Shown: positions 1 through 7,066 of the stretch, piece by piece
Layout of the letters: every line of letters starts with the position of its first letter
Position numbering within the stretch: position 1 is the first letter of the stretch
NCBI GenBank assembly: GCA_947447625.1
Contig: CANFKS010000035.1
Location: 1 to 38,195, forward strand
DNA length: 38,195 nt
From: Rhodospirillales bacterium
GTDB taxonomy: Bacteria > Pseudomonadota > Alphaproteobacteria > Acetobacterales > Acetobacteraceae
Reading direction: 5' to 3'
Translations under genes and position numbers: made by a program
The notes under the pieces: generated by a model
What the model was told of the DNA's origin: nothing
Databases searched by the model: none
What the model saw: the letters and a program-made list of their open reading frames with translations, nothing else

Positions 1-1
1 C

Positions 2-460
2 TTCGGCGCCGGCGGCAACACCGCCCAGCTCGCCCGCATCGACGGCGGCAGCGGCATCGACACCATCCGGCTCTCGGGGAGTGGTATGGAATTCGATCTC
101 ACGCATATCGCCAACCAGGGCGGCGCCACGCCCGATGGTCTCTCGCGCATCAATGCCATCGAGCGCATCGACCTCTCAACCGGCAGCAACAGCCTGACAC
201 TGGCAGCGAGGGACATCATCGACATGGCCGGCTTCAACAGTTTCAACAGCAGTTGGACAACAGGCGGCACTTACAGCCTGGGAGCCACCCAAAACCGCCA
301 CCAACTCGTCATCGACGGCACCAGCGGAGACAGCGTGAATTCCTCCGGCTGGGGCAGTTCGGCCGGGACCGTCACGCAGGGCGGGCACACATACGCGGTC
401 TACAACCAGGGCTTCGCCCAGATGCTGATCGATCAAAATATCACGCGTTCGGTCGCGTAG
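2..460 (+). CDS. C-terminal end of a large secreted/surface repeat protein (5' partial)
   Basis: The reading frame is open at the left edge (first full codon at base 2) and ends at TAG 458-460, so only the last 152 residues are present. The composition is rich in Gly, Ser, Thr, Asn and Asp, almost free of Cys, and shows beta-strand periodicity ([15 protein letters not shown], then [13 protein letters not shown]). This resembles the C-terminal region of giant RTX-like or cadherin-like proteins exported by type I secretion in alphaproteobacteria. No nonapeptide calcium repeat is visible in the part seen. Function is probably adhesion or extracellular matrix, by inference only. The stop codon is the first three bases of a dispersed repeat (TAGAGCCTG), so the extreme C-terminus may have been set by the repeat. 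The next gene downstream is another repeat-rich protein of the same compositional type. Confidence 0.7.
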   Translation, partial: FGAGGNTAQLARIDGGSGIDTIRLSGSGMEFDLTHIANQGGATPDGLSRINAIERIDLSTGSNSLTLAARDIIDMAGFNSFNSSWTTGGTYSLGATQNRHQLVIDGTSGDSVNSSGWGSSAGTVTQGGHTYAVYNQGFAQMLIDQNITRSVA

Positions 461-510
461 AGCCTGGTTCAGACCGTTGGCGGAATTGCCAAAAGTCTGA
501 ACCAGGCGAT

Positions 511-555
511 CATACCAAGGCTCGCAAAGCGCGACCCTTGGTATGAGTCTTTTTT
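511..555 (+). terminator. Probable rho-independent terminator of the partial upstream gene
   Basis: A 10-bp perfect stem pairs 511-520 (CATACCAAGG) with 536-545 (CCTTGGTATG) across a 15-nt loop. A run of six T (550-555) follows four bases later. It lies 50 bp after the stop of the first CDS. The hairpin is also half of the inserted palindromic unit at 511-636, so termination may be a by-product of the insertion. Confidence 0.5.
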
Positions 556-585
556 CGCCCGCCGCCGCCCACCAACCCGGCGCGC

Positions 586-636
586 ATACCGTAGCCCTGT
601 GATCGCGGAAGAGTCGCGATCACAGGTCTACGGTAT
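586..636. repeat. Long imperfect inverted repeat beginning ATACC and ending GGTAT
   Basis: Arms 586-607 and 615-636 pair over 20 of 22 positions (ATACCGTAG..CTGTGATCGCG with CGCGATCACAG..CTACGGTAT) around a 7-nt loop. It shares its ATACC/GGTAT ends with the neighbouring hairpin 512-544. The two hairpins together look like a paired REP-type unit inserted into the module A/B repeat. Confidence 0.65.
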
Positions 637-688
637 CAAACACAGCGTCAGAGCGGGATGCCTTCGCCCACCAGCAGGCATTCCCCTC

Positions 689-975
689 GAATTATATCGA
701 ATTCGAATTTATATTTGCAGCAACCGATGTATTGCGGCCGCTTAAACGTATTTTAAAAATTTCATAACACGACATTTAGATAATTTATGTTCTTTTTGTC
801 ATTGCTTATTGTCCAATGTATGGCATTCTAAGTGCAACGCCGTGGATGTTCCAAGCATCGATGTGGCGGCTGTGGCGGTCACCATCATGCTTAAGGACCG
901 AAACCGGCTCCGCATTGCGCGAAGCACACGGGCATCTTGTCTAGCAACAGGCTTGTATAATCAGGAGACGATTAA
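689..975 (+). promoter_or_regulatory. AT-rich upstream region of the 867-aa repeat protein
   Basis: No gene is visible in these 287 bases. From about 688 to 835 the composition drops sharply to AT-rich (AATTATATCGAATTCG, TATTTTAAAAATTTC, TTAGATAATTTATG), unlike the surrounding GC-rich DNA. It then returns to high GC before a good Shine-Dalgarno sequence (CAGGAGA, 962-968) ahead of ATG 976. The AT-rich block is the likely promoter and regulator-binding area of the repeat-protein gene, possibly for a nucleoid protein. No confident -35/-10 pair could be chosen. Confidence 0.4.
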
Positions 976-3579
976 ATGTCAGTAACTGCAGCCCAAGCGG
1001 TCGCCATCCTCGCCGCAAATCCCTCCGCTCCCCCCCAAATCATCGTCGATACAGCGACCAATCTGATCGCCAACATGACGGCCCTGCAGGCCCTTGGGGC
1101 GGCCAAACAACTGGCATCGGTGACACTCGCCGGCACCAGCAACACCGTAAACAACTGGCGCGCGTCGCAAATGGCGGGTTTGCCCCGGTTCAGCTTGGCC
1201 CCCGGCGCCACGCTGGTGGTGGCGGATAGTGCTTACCAGTTGTTGAATGCCGATTATGCCGCCGGCCTGACCATTGCGACCAGCACGCAGGTCACCGGGA
1301 TCATCAACAAAACCAAATACCTCTCGGCCACCCAGGTCGCTCAACTCGCCAGCAAAGGCAACCTGTCGGTCGCCGCCGATACCACAATCCTCGTGGTCAA
1401 TGGCGCCAACACCGTCAACGCAAACCAGGCCTCGTCTTTGGCGGCCTTCACCACCTGGACGCTGGCAGCCGGCGCCACCGTGACGGTGTCGGACACGCGG
1501 ACCAATCTCCTCAACAACGCCGGAGCCCTGGCGTCGCTCAGCGCCGCATCGAAAATGGGCACAGCCACCTATTCCGACAGCACGGCGAAAATGGTGGTGA
1601 CCACCTACGCAAACTATCTCACCATGACCGCGCTGACCGGCAACTACGATCTGGTGATCACAGGCGCGCCGGTCTCAGCCGCCGCGGTCATGCAGAGCAA
1701 CAGCCACGTGGCCGCCTTCACGGTTGCCGACACCGCGGCCAATCTGCAGTCCGGTTTGTCGAGCCTCGTGGCCAACAGCAAACTGACCGCGATCGGCACG
1801 ACGGATGCTGCCGGCAGCGTCCCGACCTTCACCCTGACCTGGTCGGCCTATGCCGCGGATGACGCGGTTCTGGCCAGGTTCACCACCGCCTATAATCTGG
1901 TGCTCAGCGGCGCCAGCGCGGCCCAGGCCGCGTCTTTGGCGGGCTTGAAGAGTTGGAATCAGGCCGCCAGCGCCAAGGTGGCGGTCTCGGATACGCGCGC
2001 CAACATCCTCAACAACCTCCCCGCGCTGGAGTCGCTCGGCGCCGCATCGAAGCTGACCTCGGCCACCTATTCCGACATCGCGACGAAATTGGTGGTCTCC
2101 ACCTACGCGAACTATCTGACAATGACGGTGCCCACCGGCAGCTATGATCTGGTGATCACCGGCGCACCGGTCTCCGTGGCGGCCGCCCTGCAGGGCAACA
2201 GCCATGTGGTCGGGTTCACGGTCTCGGATACGACAGCCAATGTGCAATCCGGTCTGTCGGGCCTCGTCGCCAACAGCAAGCTGACCTCGTTCAGCCTGAC
2301 CAATGCTGCCGCTGGCACCCCGACCCTCACATTGAGCGGGTCCGCCTACGCCGCGGGTGCTGCGCCGCTGGCGGCGTCCACCTTGGCGTATAACCTGGTG
2401 GTAAACGGGGCCAGCGCAGCCCAATCCGCGCAACTCAATAACAACAGCCATGTGGTCAGCTTCACGGTCTCCGATCGTGCGGCCAACGTCCAGTCGTGGC
2501 TGTCGGGCCTCGGCGCGAGCAGCAAGATCAGCTCGATCACCCTGACCGACACCACGACGCCGACCTTCACGCTGAGCGAAGCGCAATATGCCGCGTGGTC
2601 GGCTGGATTGTGGAAGATCGCCGGCGCCTACAATGTCTCGGTCCCGGGCAAGGGTGTGATCAGCGGCGTTGGGGCGTCGTTTGCGGCTCCGGGTTCGTTC
2701 GATGCGTCCGCATTGACCTTCACATCCGATACAACCCCGGTTGCCGACTCATCGGGCAATCTGTTCGGGGTGAGCGTCGGCGGCGGGCCGCTTGGGGAAG
2801 GCAGCGTTTACGAGTTGGTTCATAATGCCGACAACAGCTACACCTCCAAAGACCTGTATCAATTCACCGACTCCAACATGGGGTTCGATCCGCTCGCCGG
2901 ACTTACCATCGATGCCGCCGGCAATTTGTGGGGCACCACGATGCTGAACGGGCCGGGGCAGTTGTCTGCGAATCCCCATGTCGATGGGGCTGGAACTGTC
3001 TTCGAACTCGTCAAGACCGGCACGAGCTATATTGCCCGCGTCATCGCGGCCTTCACAACGGACCACGCGATGCCCGGACAGTACGGTGCTTCGCCCAGTA
3101 CCAATCTCGTTGCTGATGCGTCTGGCAACTTGTTTGGGCAGGACCTCTGGGGGGGAACCTTCAAGATCGTGAACAGCGGCTTCGCCGTGGCGACAAGCAC
3201 GCTGTCGGGCAATACGGCGTCGGTCAGCGCCGGCCTGAGTGCGCCCGTGATGTCCTTCATCGGCGCACCCACGGTAACAACGCTGCCGACAGCAAGCCCG
3301 CAAACCATCAACGCAACCCTCTCCTCCAGCCTGGGCGTTCAGGAGATCGACCATTTCCAATACATGATCGATAAACTGGTGCTCAACCTGAACGGTGCCG
3401 CCAACAGCGCTATCCATGCGTCGGATACAACGGTGAACGGTGTGGCAGCGATCAGCATCTATTCCGGCGCCGATCCGACGCACGGCATCATCTTGACCGG
3501 AATGACCTCCGGCCAAACCGCCGCCAATCTGATGAGCAACCACCTGTCCTTCGCGAACGGCAGCGCGATCATCACCTAG
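976..3579 (+). CDS. Large repeat-rich secreted-type protein with GloVer-like repeats
   Basis: 867 residues; start ATG 976 is preceded by CAGGAGA at good spacing. No N-terminal signal peptide is visible, so type I secretion or another non-Sec route is likely (inference). Residues 1 to about 550 consist of repeats with the pattern D-T-x-A-N-(L/I)-x-x-x-L then SKL, and a closing YNLVxxGASAAQ-type strand. Residues about 172-490 hold two copies of a longer unit offset by exactly 166 residues. Residues about 593-730 contain three GloVer-like repeats with the core SGNLFG/AGNLWG and G-x-G-(S/T)-V-(Y/F)-E-L, a family known from predicted extracellular beta-propeller-like proteins. A beta-rich C-terminal tail follows. 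Cys is essentially absent. The stop TAG is supplied by the downstream dispersed repeat. Role probably surface structure or adhesion; not proven. Confidence 0.8.
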   Translation: MSVTAAQAVAILAANPSAPPQIIVDTATNLIANMTALQALGAAKQLASVTLAGTSNTVNNWRASQMAGLPRFSLAPGATLVVADSAYQLLNADYAAGLTIATSTQVTGIINKTKYLSATQVAQLASKGNLSVAADTTILVVNGANTVNANQASSLAAFTTWTLAAGATVTVSDTRTNLLNNAGALASLSAASKMGTATYSDSTAKMVVTTYANYLTMTALTGNYDLVITGAPVSAAAVMQSNSHVAAFTVADTAANLQSGLSSLVANSKLTAIGTTDAAGSVPTFTLTWSAYAADDAVLARFTTAYNLVLSGASAAQAASLAGLKSWNQAASAKVAVSDTRANILNNLPALESLGAASKLTSATYSDIATKLVVSTYANYLTMTVPTGSYDLVITGAPVSVAAALQGNSHVVGFTVSDTTANVQSGLSGLVANSKLTSFSLTNAAAGTPTLTLSGSAYAAGAAPLAASTLAYNLVVNGASAAQSAQLNNNSHVVSFTVSDRAANVQSWLSGLGASSKISSITLTDTTTPTFTLSEAQYAAWSAGLWKIAGAYNVSVPGKGVISGVGASFAAPGSFDASALTFTSDTTPVADSSGNLFGVSVGGGPLGEGSVYELVHNADNSYTSKDLYQFTDSNMGFDPLAGLTIDAAGNLWGTTMLNGPGQLSANPHVDGAGTVFELVKTGTSYIARVIAAFTTDHAMPGQYGASPSTNLVADASGNLFGQDLWGGTFKIVNSGFAVATSTLSGNTASVSAGLSAPVMSFIGAPTVTTLPTASPQTINATLSSSLGVQEIDHFQYMIDKLVLNLNGAANSAIHASDTTVNGVAAISIYSGADPTHGIILTGMTSGQTAANLMSNHLSFANGSAIIT
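1489..2450 (+). repeat. Internal tandem duplication (498-bp period) within the repeat-protein gene
   Basis: Copy 1 begins TCGGACACGCGG at 1489 and copy 2 begins TCGGATACGCGC at 1987. Both encode SDTR(T/A)N(L/I)LNN, then TYSD, a shared TYANYLTMT, YDLVITGAPVS and ANSKLT in the same order. The offset of 498 bp is exactly 166 codons, so the duplication kept frame. The copies have diverged, mostly at synonymous and conservative sites. Confidence 0.8.
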
Positions 3580-3780
3580 AGCCTGATGATTTTTGGTGGA
3601 ATCACCAAAAATCTGAATCAGGCGATCAAACAAAGAGTTAGAGCGGGATGCCTTCGCCTATCAGAAGGCATCCCGCTCTAGAGCCTGATGATTTTTGGTG
3701 GAATCACCAAAAATCTGAATCAGGCGATCAAACATAGAGCGAGAGCGGGATGGCTTCGCGATCAGAATTCATCCCGCGCT
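3577..3780 (+). repeat. Dispersed mosaic palindrome, two head-to-tail copies
   Basis: Copy one: module A at 3577-3633 (TAGAGCCTGATGATTTTTGG ... CTGAATCAGGCGATCAAACA) and module B at 3641-3678, a near-perfect hairpin of GAGCGGGATGCCTTC with GAAGGCATCCCGCTC. Copy two starts immediately at 3679 with the same module A and ends with a more diverged module B at 3743-3780. The left edge supplies the TAG stop of the plus-strand repeat protein. The right edge supplies the TAG stop of the converging minus-strand phosphatidyltransferase. The paired hairpins probably also serve as a bidirectional terminator. Confidence 0.85.
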
Positions 3781-4456
3781 AAAACCCGGAGCAGCCCGGC
3801 CGGTTGTCGCGTTTGACCGACGCAACAACCGGCATGCCCCCCGATCCAGCAGCAGAAAACGCAATCCAACCCTGGCGCCAGCGCGTGATCGTGGTGATGC
3901 CGCACAAACCCGCAAACACCCATGCAATCGCCGCAAACTCCGCCGGCCACAGCCCCATCGCGGCAAAAACCAGAATCGTCTCCATACCCTCCGTGAGGCC
4001 ACCAAGATAATAGAGACCCTTCATCGGAAAATCCGCCGCCTTCATGGCCCGACCCGCCGCGATCGCCGAAAACGCCAGAAAGCTTGACCCCGTGCCGATG
4101 AACGAGGCGATCAGCACCGCGGCCGCGAGGGCGTTCCGGCCGGGATCGGCAAACGCAAACCCCAGCGGAAACAGGGCATAAACCGCAAAATCCAGCGCAA
4201 TATCCAAAAACGCCCCGCGCTCGGTCGGCCCGACCTGCCGGGCCAGCGCGCCATCCAGCCCATCGGCCCATCGATTGACCAGCAGCAGCACGAGCCCCAA
4301 CCCGGTCGCACCCAGTCCAACCGCAAGCGCCGCACCGACACCCACCGCAAACCCCGCCACCGTCACCGCATCGGCTGTCACGCCCCGGCTGGCCAGCATC
4401 GCCGCCAAGGGCGCAAACCCGCGCTGTAGCAAGGGCTGCAAGCGTGCATCAAACAT
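3779..4456 (-). CDS. CDP-alcohol phosphatidyltransferase family membrane enzyme
   Basis: 225 residues starting at ATG 4456 (MFDARLQPLLQRG); the frame stays open upstream but that part is antisense to the dehydratase gene and was excluded. The family transfers a phosphatidyl or similar phosphoalcohol group from a CDP-linked donor to an alcohol in the inner membrane. The signature is present at residues 65-89: D65-x2-D68-G-x2-A-R, then G81-x3-D85-x3-D89, with all four metal-binding Asp kept. The spacer after AR is 7 residues, one shorter than the usual 8-9. Several hydrophobic segments surround it. The acceptor alcohol cannot be told. Its stop TAG falls on the edge of the dispersed repeat. It follows the dehydratase gene by 58 bp on the same strand, with only a weak Shine-Dalgarno (AGGGG). 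Confidence 0.8.
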   Translation of the reverse strand: MFDARLQPLLQRGFAPLAAMLASRGVTADAVTVAGFAVGVGAALAVGLGATGLGLVLLLVNRWADGLDGALARQVGPTERGAFLDIALDFAVYALFPLGFAFADPGRNALAAAVLIASFIGTGSSFLAFSAIAAGRAMKAADFPMKGLYYLGGLTEGMETILVFAAMGLWPAEFAAIAWVFAGLCGITTITRWRQGWIAFSAAGSGGMPVVASVKRDNRPGCSGF

Positions 4457-4514
4457 TCGAGAGCCCCTTGCTAGAGCTTGGCGGTTTTTCTTGCCCTGCA
4501 GATGGCGCACCCAC

Positions 4515-6038
4515 TCACATGGTCGCGCCCAGTGTCCATGGTGCAAATTCCGCAGCACCGAAGTCGAATTGCTCGGATTTGGTCGCAGTGCCGGAGGCCG
4601 TATCGAGAATGAGTTGCAGGATGCGCGCGCCGCAGGCCTGCACCGTCTCATCGCCATCGGCAATGGTGCCGCAGTTGATGTCCATGTCGTCTTCCATCCG
4701 TCTGAACATGGCCGAGTTGGTCGCGAGTTTGATCGAGGGCGCCGGCTTGCAGCCAAAGACCGAGCCGCGGCCGGTGGTGAAGCAGACCAGGTTCGCCCCC
4801 CCAGCCACCTGTCCGGTGGCCGCGACAGGGTCGTAGCCCGGCGTATCCATAAACACAAAGCCCCGCTTGGTGACGGCCTCGGCATAATGCAGGACATCGA
4901 CAAGATTGGTGTTGCCTGCCTTGGCCATCGCGCCAAGCGATTTTTCAAGGATCGTGGTAAGCCCCCCCGCCTTGTTGCCCGGCGAAGGGTTGGCATTCAT
5001 CTCAGCCCCTTCGCGGGCGGTATAATCTTCCCACCAGCGCATCAGCCCAACCAGTTTTTCGCCGACTTCCCGCGACACCGCGCGCCGCGTCAGCAGATGC
5101 TCGGCCCCGTAGGTTTCCGGGGTTTCGGAGAGGATGACAGTCCCGCCATGACGGACCAGAAGATCGGAGGCAGCGCCAAGCGCAGGGTTGGCGGTGATGC
5201 CGGAATAGCCATCGGAGCCGCCGCATTGCAGCGCAATGGTGAGTTCCGAAGCAGGAACAAGGCTGCGGCGGGCCTGGTTGGATTCAGCCAGGACCTCGCG
5301 CACGAAAGCGATGCCGGCTTCCACGGTCTTGCGCGTCCCGCCCATCTCCTGAATATCCATGGCGCGCAGCCGGCCCGCGAGTTTCTGCTCCTCCATCAGC
5401 CCGCCGATCTGGTTCACTTCGCAGCCCAGCCCCAGCACGATCACATGCGAAAAATTCACGTGCCGCGCATACCCGCCAAGGGTGCGGCGCAGCACCCTGA
5501 GCGGTTCCAACTGAGTCATGCCGCAGCCGGTTTTATGGGTGAGCGCGACGACACCATCGACATGGGGGAAGTCAGCCAGCGGGTTTTCCCCGGTGAAGGG
5601 GTTTTTGCGGAAGGCGCCGGCGACCATGTCCGCGACATGGGCGGAGCAGTTCACGCTGGTGAGGATGCCGATATAGTTGCGCGTGGCGATGCGGCCATCG
5701 GCGCGACGGATACCCTGGAATGTGGCCGGGGTGCTGAAGTAGTCGGTGGGCTTTGCGTCCACGCCATAAGCATAGTCCTTGGCGAAATCGCCCATGCCGC
5801 AATTATGGACATGAACATGATCGCCCGGTGCAATCGCGGCGGTGGCAAAGCCGATGATCTGGCCATAGCGCAGAATGGGGGCGCCGGTTTCGTGGGCACG
5901 GATGGCGATCTTATGGCCGGCGGGCACGCGGCCCGTGGTGGCAACGCCTTGCACGACGGGCGTATTCGGCATCAGGGTGGCACGGGCGATGACAACGCCG
6001 TCATCGGGGTTGAGCGACAGGATGAGCGGTGCGGCCAT
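4515..6038 (-). CDS. UxaA-family altronate/sugar-acid dehydratase
   Basis: 507 residues, close to E. coli altronate dehydratase UxaA (about 495) and shorter than galactarate dehydratase. The N-terminal SAF-type domain occupies about residues 1-95 (VPAGHKIAIRAHETGAPILR; APGDHVHVHNCGMGD). The large UxaA domain follows, with the family hallmarks RADGRIATRNYIGILTSVNC, THKTGCGM and LQCGGSDGYSGITANPALG. The enzyme removes water from a sugar acid to give a 2-keto-3-deoxy acid, normally using Fe2+ or Mn2+ in the cytoplasm. The neighbouring HpcH/HpaI aldolase would cleave such a product, and the amidohydrolase beyond it could supply the acid by opening a lactone. The exact sugar cannot be read from sequence. 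Start ATG 6038 has a strong Shine-Dalgarno (CAGGAG), and a terminator-like hairpin lies just upstream. Confidence 0.88.
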   Translation of the reverse strand: MAAPLILSLNPDDGVVIARATLMPNTPVVQGVATTGRVPAGHKIAIRAHETGAPILRYGQIIGFATAAIAPGDHVHVHNCGMGDFAKDYAYGVDAKPTDYFSTPATFQGIRRADGRIATRNYIGILTSVNCSAHVADMVAGAFRKNPFTGENPLADFPHVDGVVALTHKTGCGMTQLEPLRVLRRTLGGYARHVNFSHVIVLGLGCEVNQIGGLMEEQKLAGRLRAMDIQEMGGTRKTVEAGIAFVREVLAESNQARRSLVPASELTIALQCGGSDGYSGITANPALGAASDLLVRHGGTVILSETPETYGAEHLLTRRAVSREVGEKLVGLMRWWEDYTAREGAEMNANPSPGNKAGGLTTILEKSLGAMAKAGNTNLVDVLHYAEAVTKRGFVFMDTPGYDPVAATGQVAGGANLVCFTTGRGSVFGCKPAPSIKLATNSAMFRRMEDDMDINCGTIADGDETVQACGARILQLILDTASGTATKSEQFDFGAAEFAPWTLGATM

Positions 6039-6050
6039 GGGGGACTCCTG

Positions 6051-6084
6051 AAAAAACGAGGGCCGGAAGTTTCCTCCCGGCCCT
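6051..6084 (-). terminator. Terminator-like hairpin plus T6 directly before the dehydratase RBS
   Basis: Read on the minus strand, AGGGCCGG pairs with CCGGCCCT (8 bp, 10-nt loop; 6084-6077 with 6066-6059). CG and TTTTTT (6056-6051) follow, and then the CAGGAG ribosome-binding site begins at once. It has the form of an intrinsic terminator. It sits between the aldolase gene and the dehydratase start codon, so transcripts arriving from the aldolase side would meet it before translation of the dehydratase could begin. Confidence 0.55.
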
Positions 6085-6093
6085 TATATTCGA

Positions 6094-6195
6094 TAGAGCC
6101 GGATGGTTTTTGGCGGAATCGCCAAAATCGGGCTCAGGCGATCAAACAAAGAGCGAGAGCGGGACGATTGCGCCTACCAGAAGGCATCCCGCTCT
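6094..6195 (+). repeat. Dispersed mosaic palindrome between aldolase and dehydratase genes
   Basis: Module A (TAGAGCCGGATGGTTTTTGG, then CAGGCGATCAAACAAAGAG) is followed by module B (GAGCGGGACGATTGCGCCTA, then AGAAGGCATCCCGCTCTCG). The order and orientation are the same as in the 3577-3780 copies. The left arm of module B has diverged while the right arm is intact. Here the repeat does not overlap a coding end; it lies 16 bp past the aldolase stop codon. Confidence 0.8.
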
Positions 6196-6211
6196 CGCGC
6201 CAGCGGGTGGA

Positions 6212-6988
6212 TCAGGCCTTGCCCTTGGCGCCCTTGCGGGTTTCGGCGATGCAGGTCTTCGCGAAAGTCGCCATCATGCCGCTGTCGTTCATCAGGGTGA
6301 CGAGTTTGAAGCCCATCGAGATGCAGTTGGCAGCATCGGCCGACCCGCCGGTGTGGATGCCGGCGTAGATCCCGCGCTTGTCGCACTCCTTGAGCAGCTT
6401 CTCGTAGATCTTCAGGATTTCCGGCTCGTCGCGGCCGAGCTTGGGGGCCAGGCCATAGGAGATGCCGAGATCGGACGGCCCGACATAGACGCCCGCAATA
6501 CCTTCGACGTCGAGAATCGCTTCGAGGTTCTTGATCGCCTGCTTGGTCTCGATCATCGGGATGCAGAGCGTCTCGGTATTGGCGGTGGTCTGGTACGAGG
6601 TCGCCTCGCCATACATGCCGGCGCGGATCGGCCCATTGGAGCGGGCGCCGAGCGGCGGGTATTTGCAGGCGGTGACGAAGGCCTCGGCCTCCTTCTTGGT
6701 GTTGATCATCGGGCAGATCACGCCCATCGCACCAGCGTCCAGCACCTTGCCGATGATGCCCGGCTCGTTCCAGGGCACGCGGACCATCGGCGTCACCGGA
6801 TGGGCCTGCATGGCCTGGAAACACTGCACCATCGACTGGTAGTCCTGCACCCCGTGCTGCATGTCGACAGTCACGGCGTCAAACCCGCACTGGGCCATCA
6901 CTTCGGCCGAGAAACCCGAAGGAATTGCGAGCCAGCCGTTGACGACGGCCTTTCCCGATTCCCAAATCTTCGCCACTTTGGTCGCCAT
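6212..6988 (-). CDS. HpcH/HpaI-family class II aldolase
   Basis: 258 residues, the normal length for this family of metal-dependent pyruvate aldolases (4-hydroxy-2-oxoheptanedioate, 2-keto-3-deoxy-L-rhamnonate and related substrates). Visible active-site features are R69 (VRVPW), the base H45 in DMQHG, metal ligands E146 (IPMIET) and D172 (VGPSDLG). It should cleave a 2-keto-3-(deoxy) sugar acid to pyruvate plus an aldehyde in the cytoplasm. The neighbouring UxaA-type dehydratase makes exactly this class of substrate, so the two probably act in sequence; the true substrate is unknown. Start ATG 6988 has AAGGGGA upstream. A gene for an amidohydrolase diverges from a 78-bp shared promoter region. 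Confidence 0.88.
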   Translation of the reverse strand: MATKVAKIWESGKAVVNGWLAIPSGFSAEVMAQCGFDAVTVDMQHGVQDYQSMVQCFQAMQAHPVTPMVRVPWNEPGIIGKVLDAGAMGVICPMINTKKEAEAFVTACKYPPLGARSNGPIRAGMYGEATSYQTTANTETLCIPMIETKQAIKNLEAILDVEGIAGVYVGPSDLGISYGLAPKLGRDEPEILKIYEKLLKECDKRGIYAGIHTGGSADAANCISMGFKLVTLMNDSGMMATFAKTCIAETRKGAKGKA

Positions 6989-7066
6989 CTGCCGTATCCC
7001 CTTGTTTTTGAGCTGGCATCGACGCTAGGCCGGGCAAGCGGTCGGGTCAATTCGTGGAGGCTTACC

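Larger units (their letters stand above)
458..688 (+). repeat. Dispersed mosaic palindrome, copy 1 (module A + nested insertion + decayed module B)
   Basis: Module A runs from 458 (TAGAGCCTGGTTCAG) through the hairpin TTGGCGGAATTGCCAA to GGCGAT at about 510. The expected continuation CAAACAAAGAG is interrupted by about 126 bp of other palindromic DNA (511-636). It resumes at 637 with CAAACACAGCG and module B (GAGCGGGATGCCTTC from 651). The right arm of module B is degenerate here (CATTCCCCTC instead of CATCCCGCTC). Compared with the intact copies at 3578-3780, this is an older or disrupted copy. Confidence 0.75.

Noticed and set aside
956-961. Perfect TATAAT just before the 867-aa gene
   Set aside because: A start 7 bp downstream would begin at or after the Shine-Dalgarno sequence (962-968) and no -35 element lies at 16-18 bp; most likely chance or part of the leader.
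4457-4996. N-terminal extension of the phosphatidyltransferase by 180 codons
   Set aside because: The extension overlaps the dehydratase gene in another frame and has no membrane or domain sense; the family length fits the start at 4456.
4275-6368. 697-codon plus-strand frame across the dehydratase
   Set aside because: Antisense to the UxaA-type gene, with no ribosome-binding site and a composition typical of shadows.
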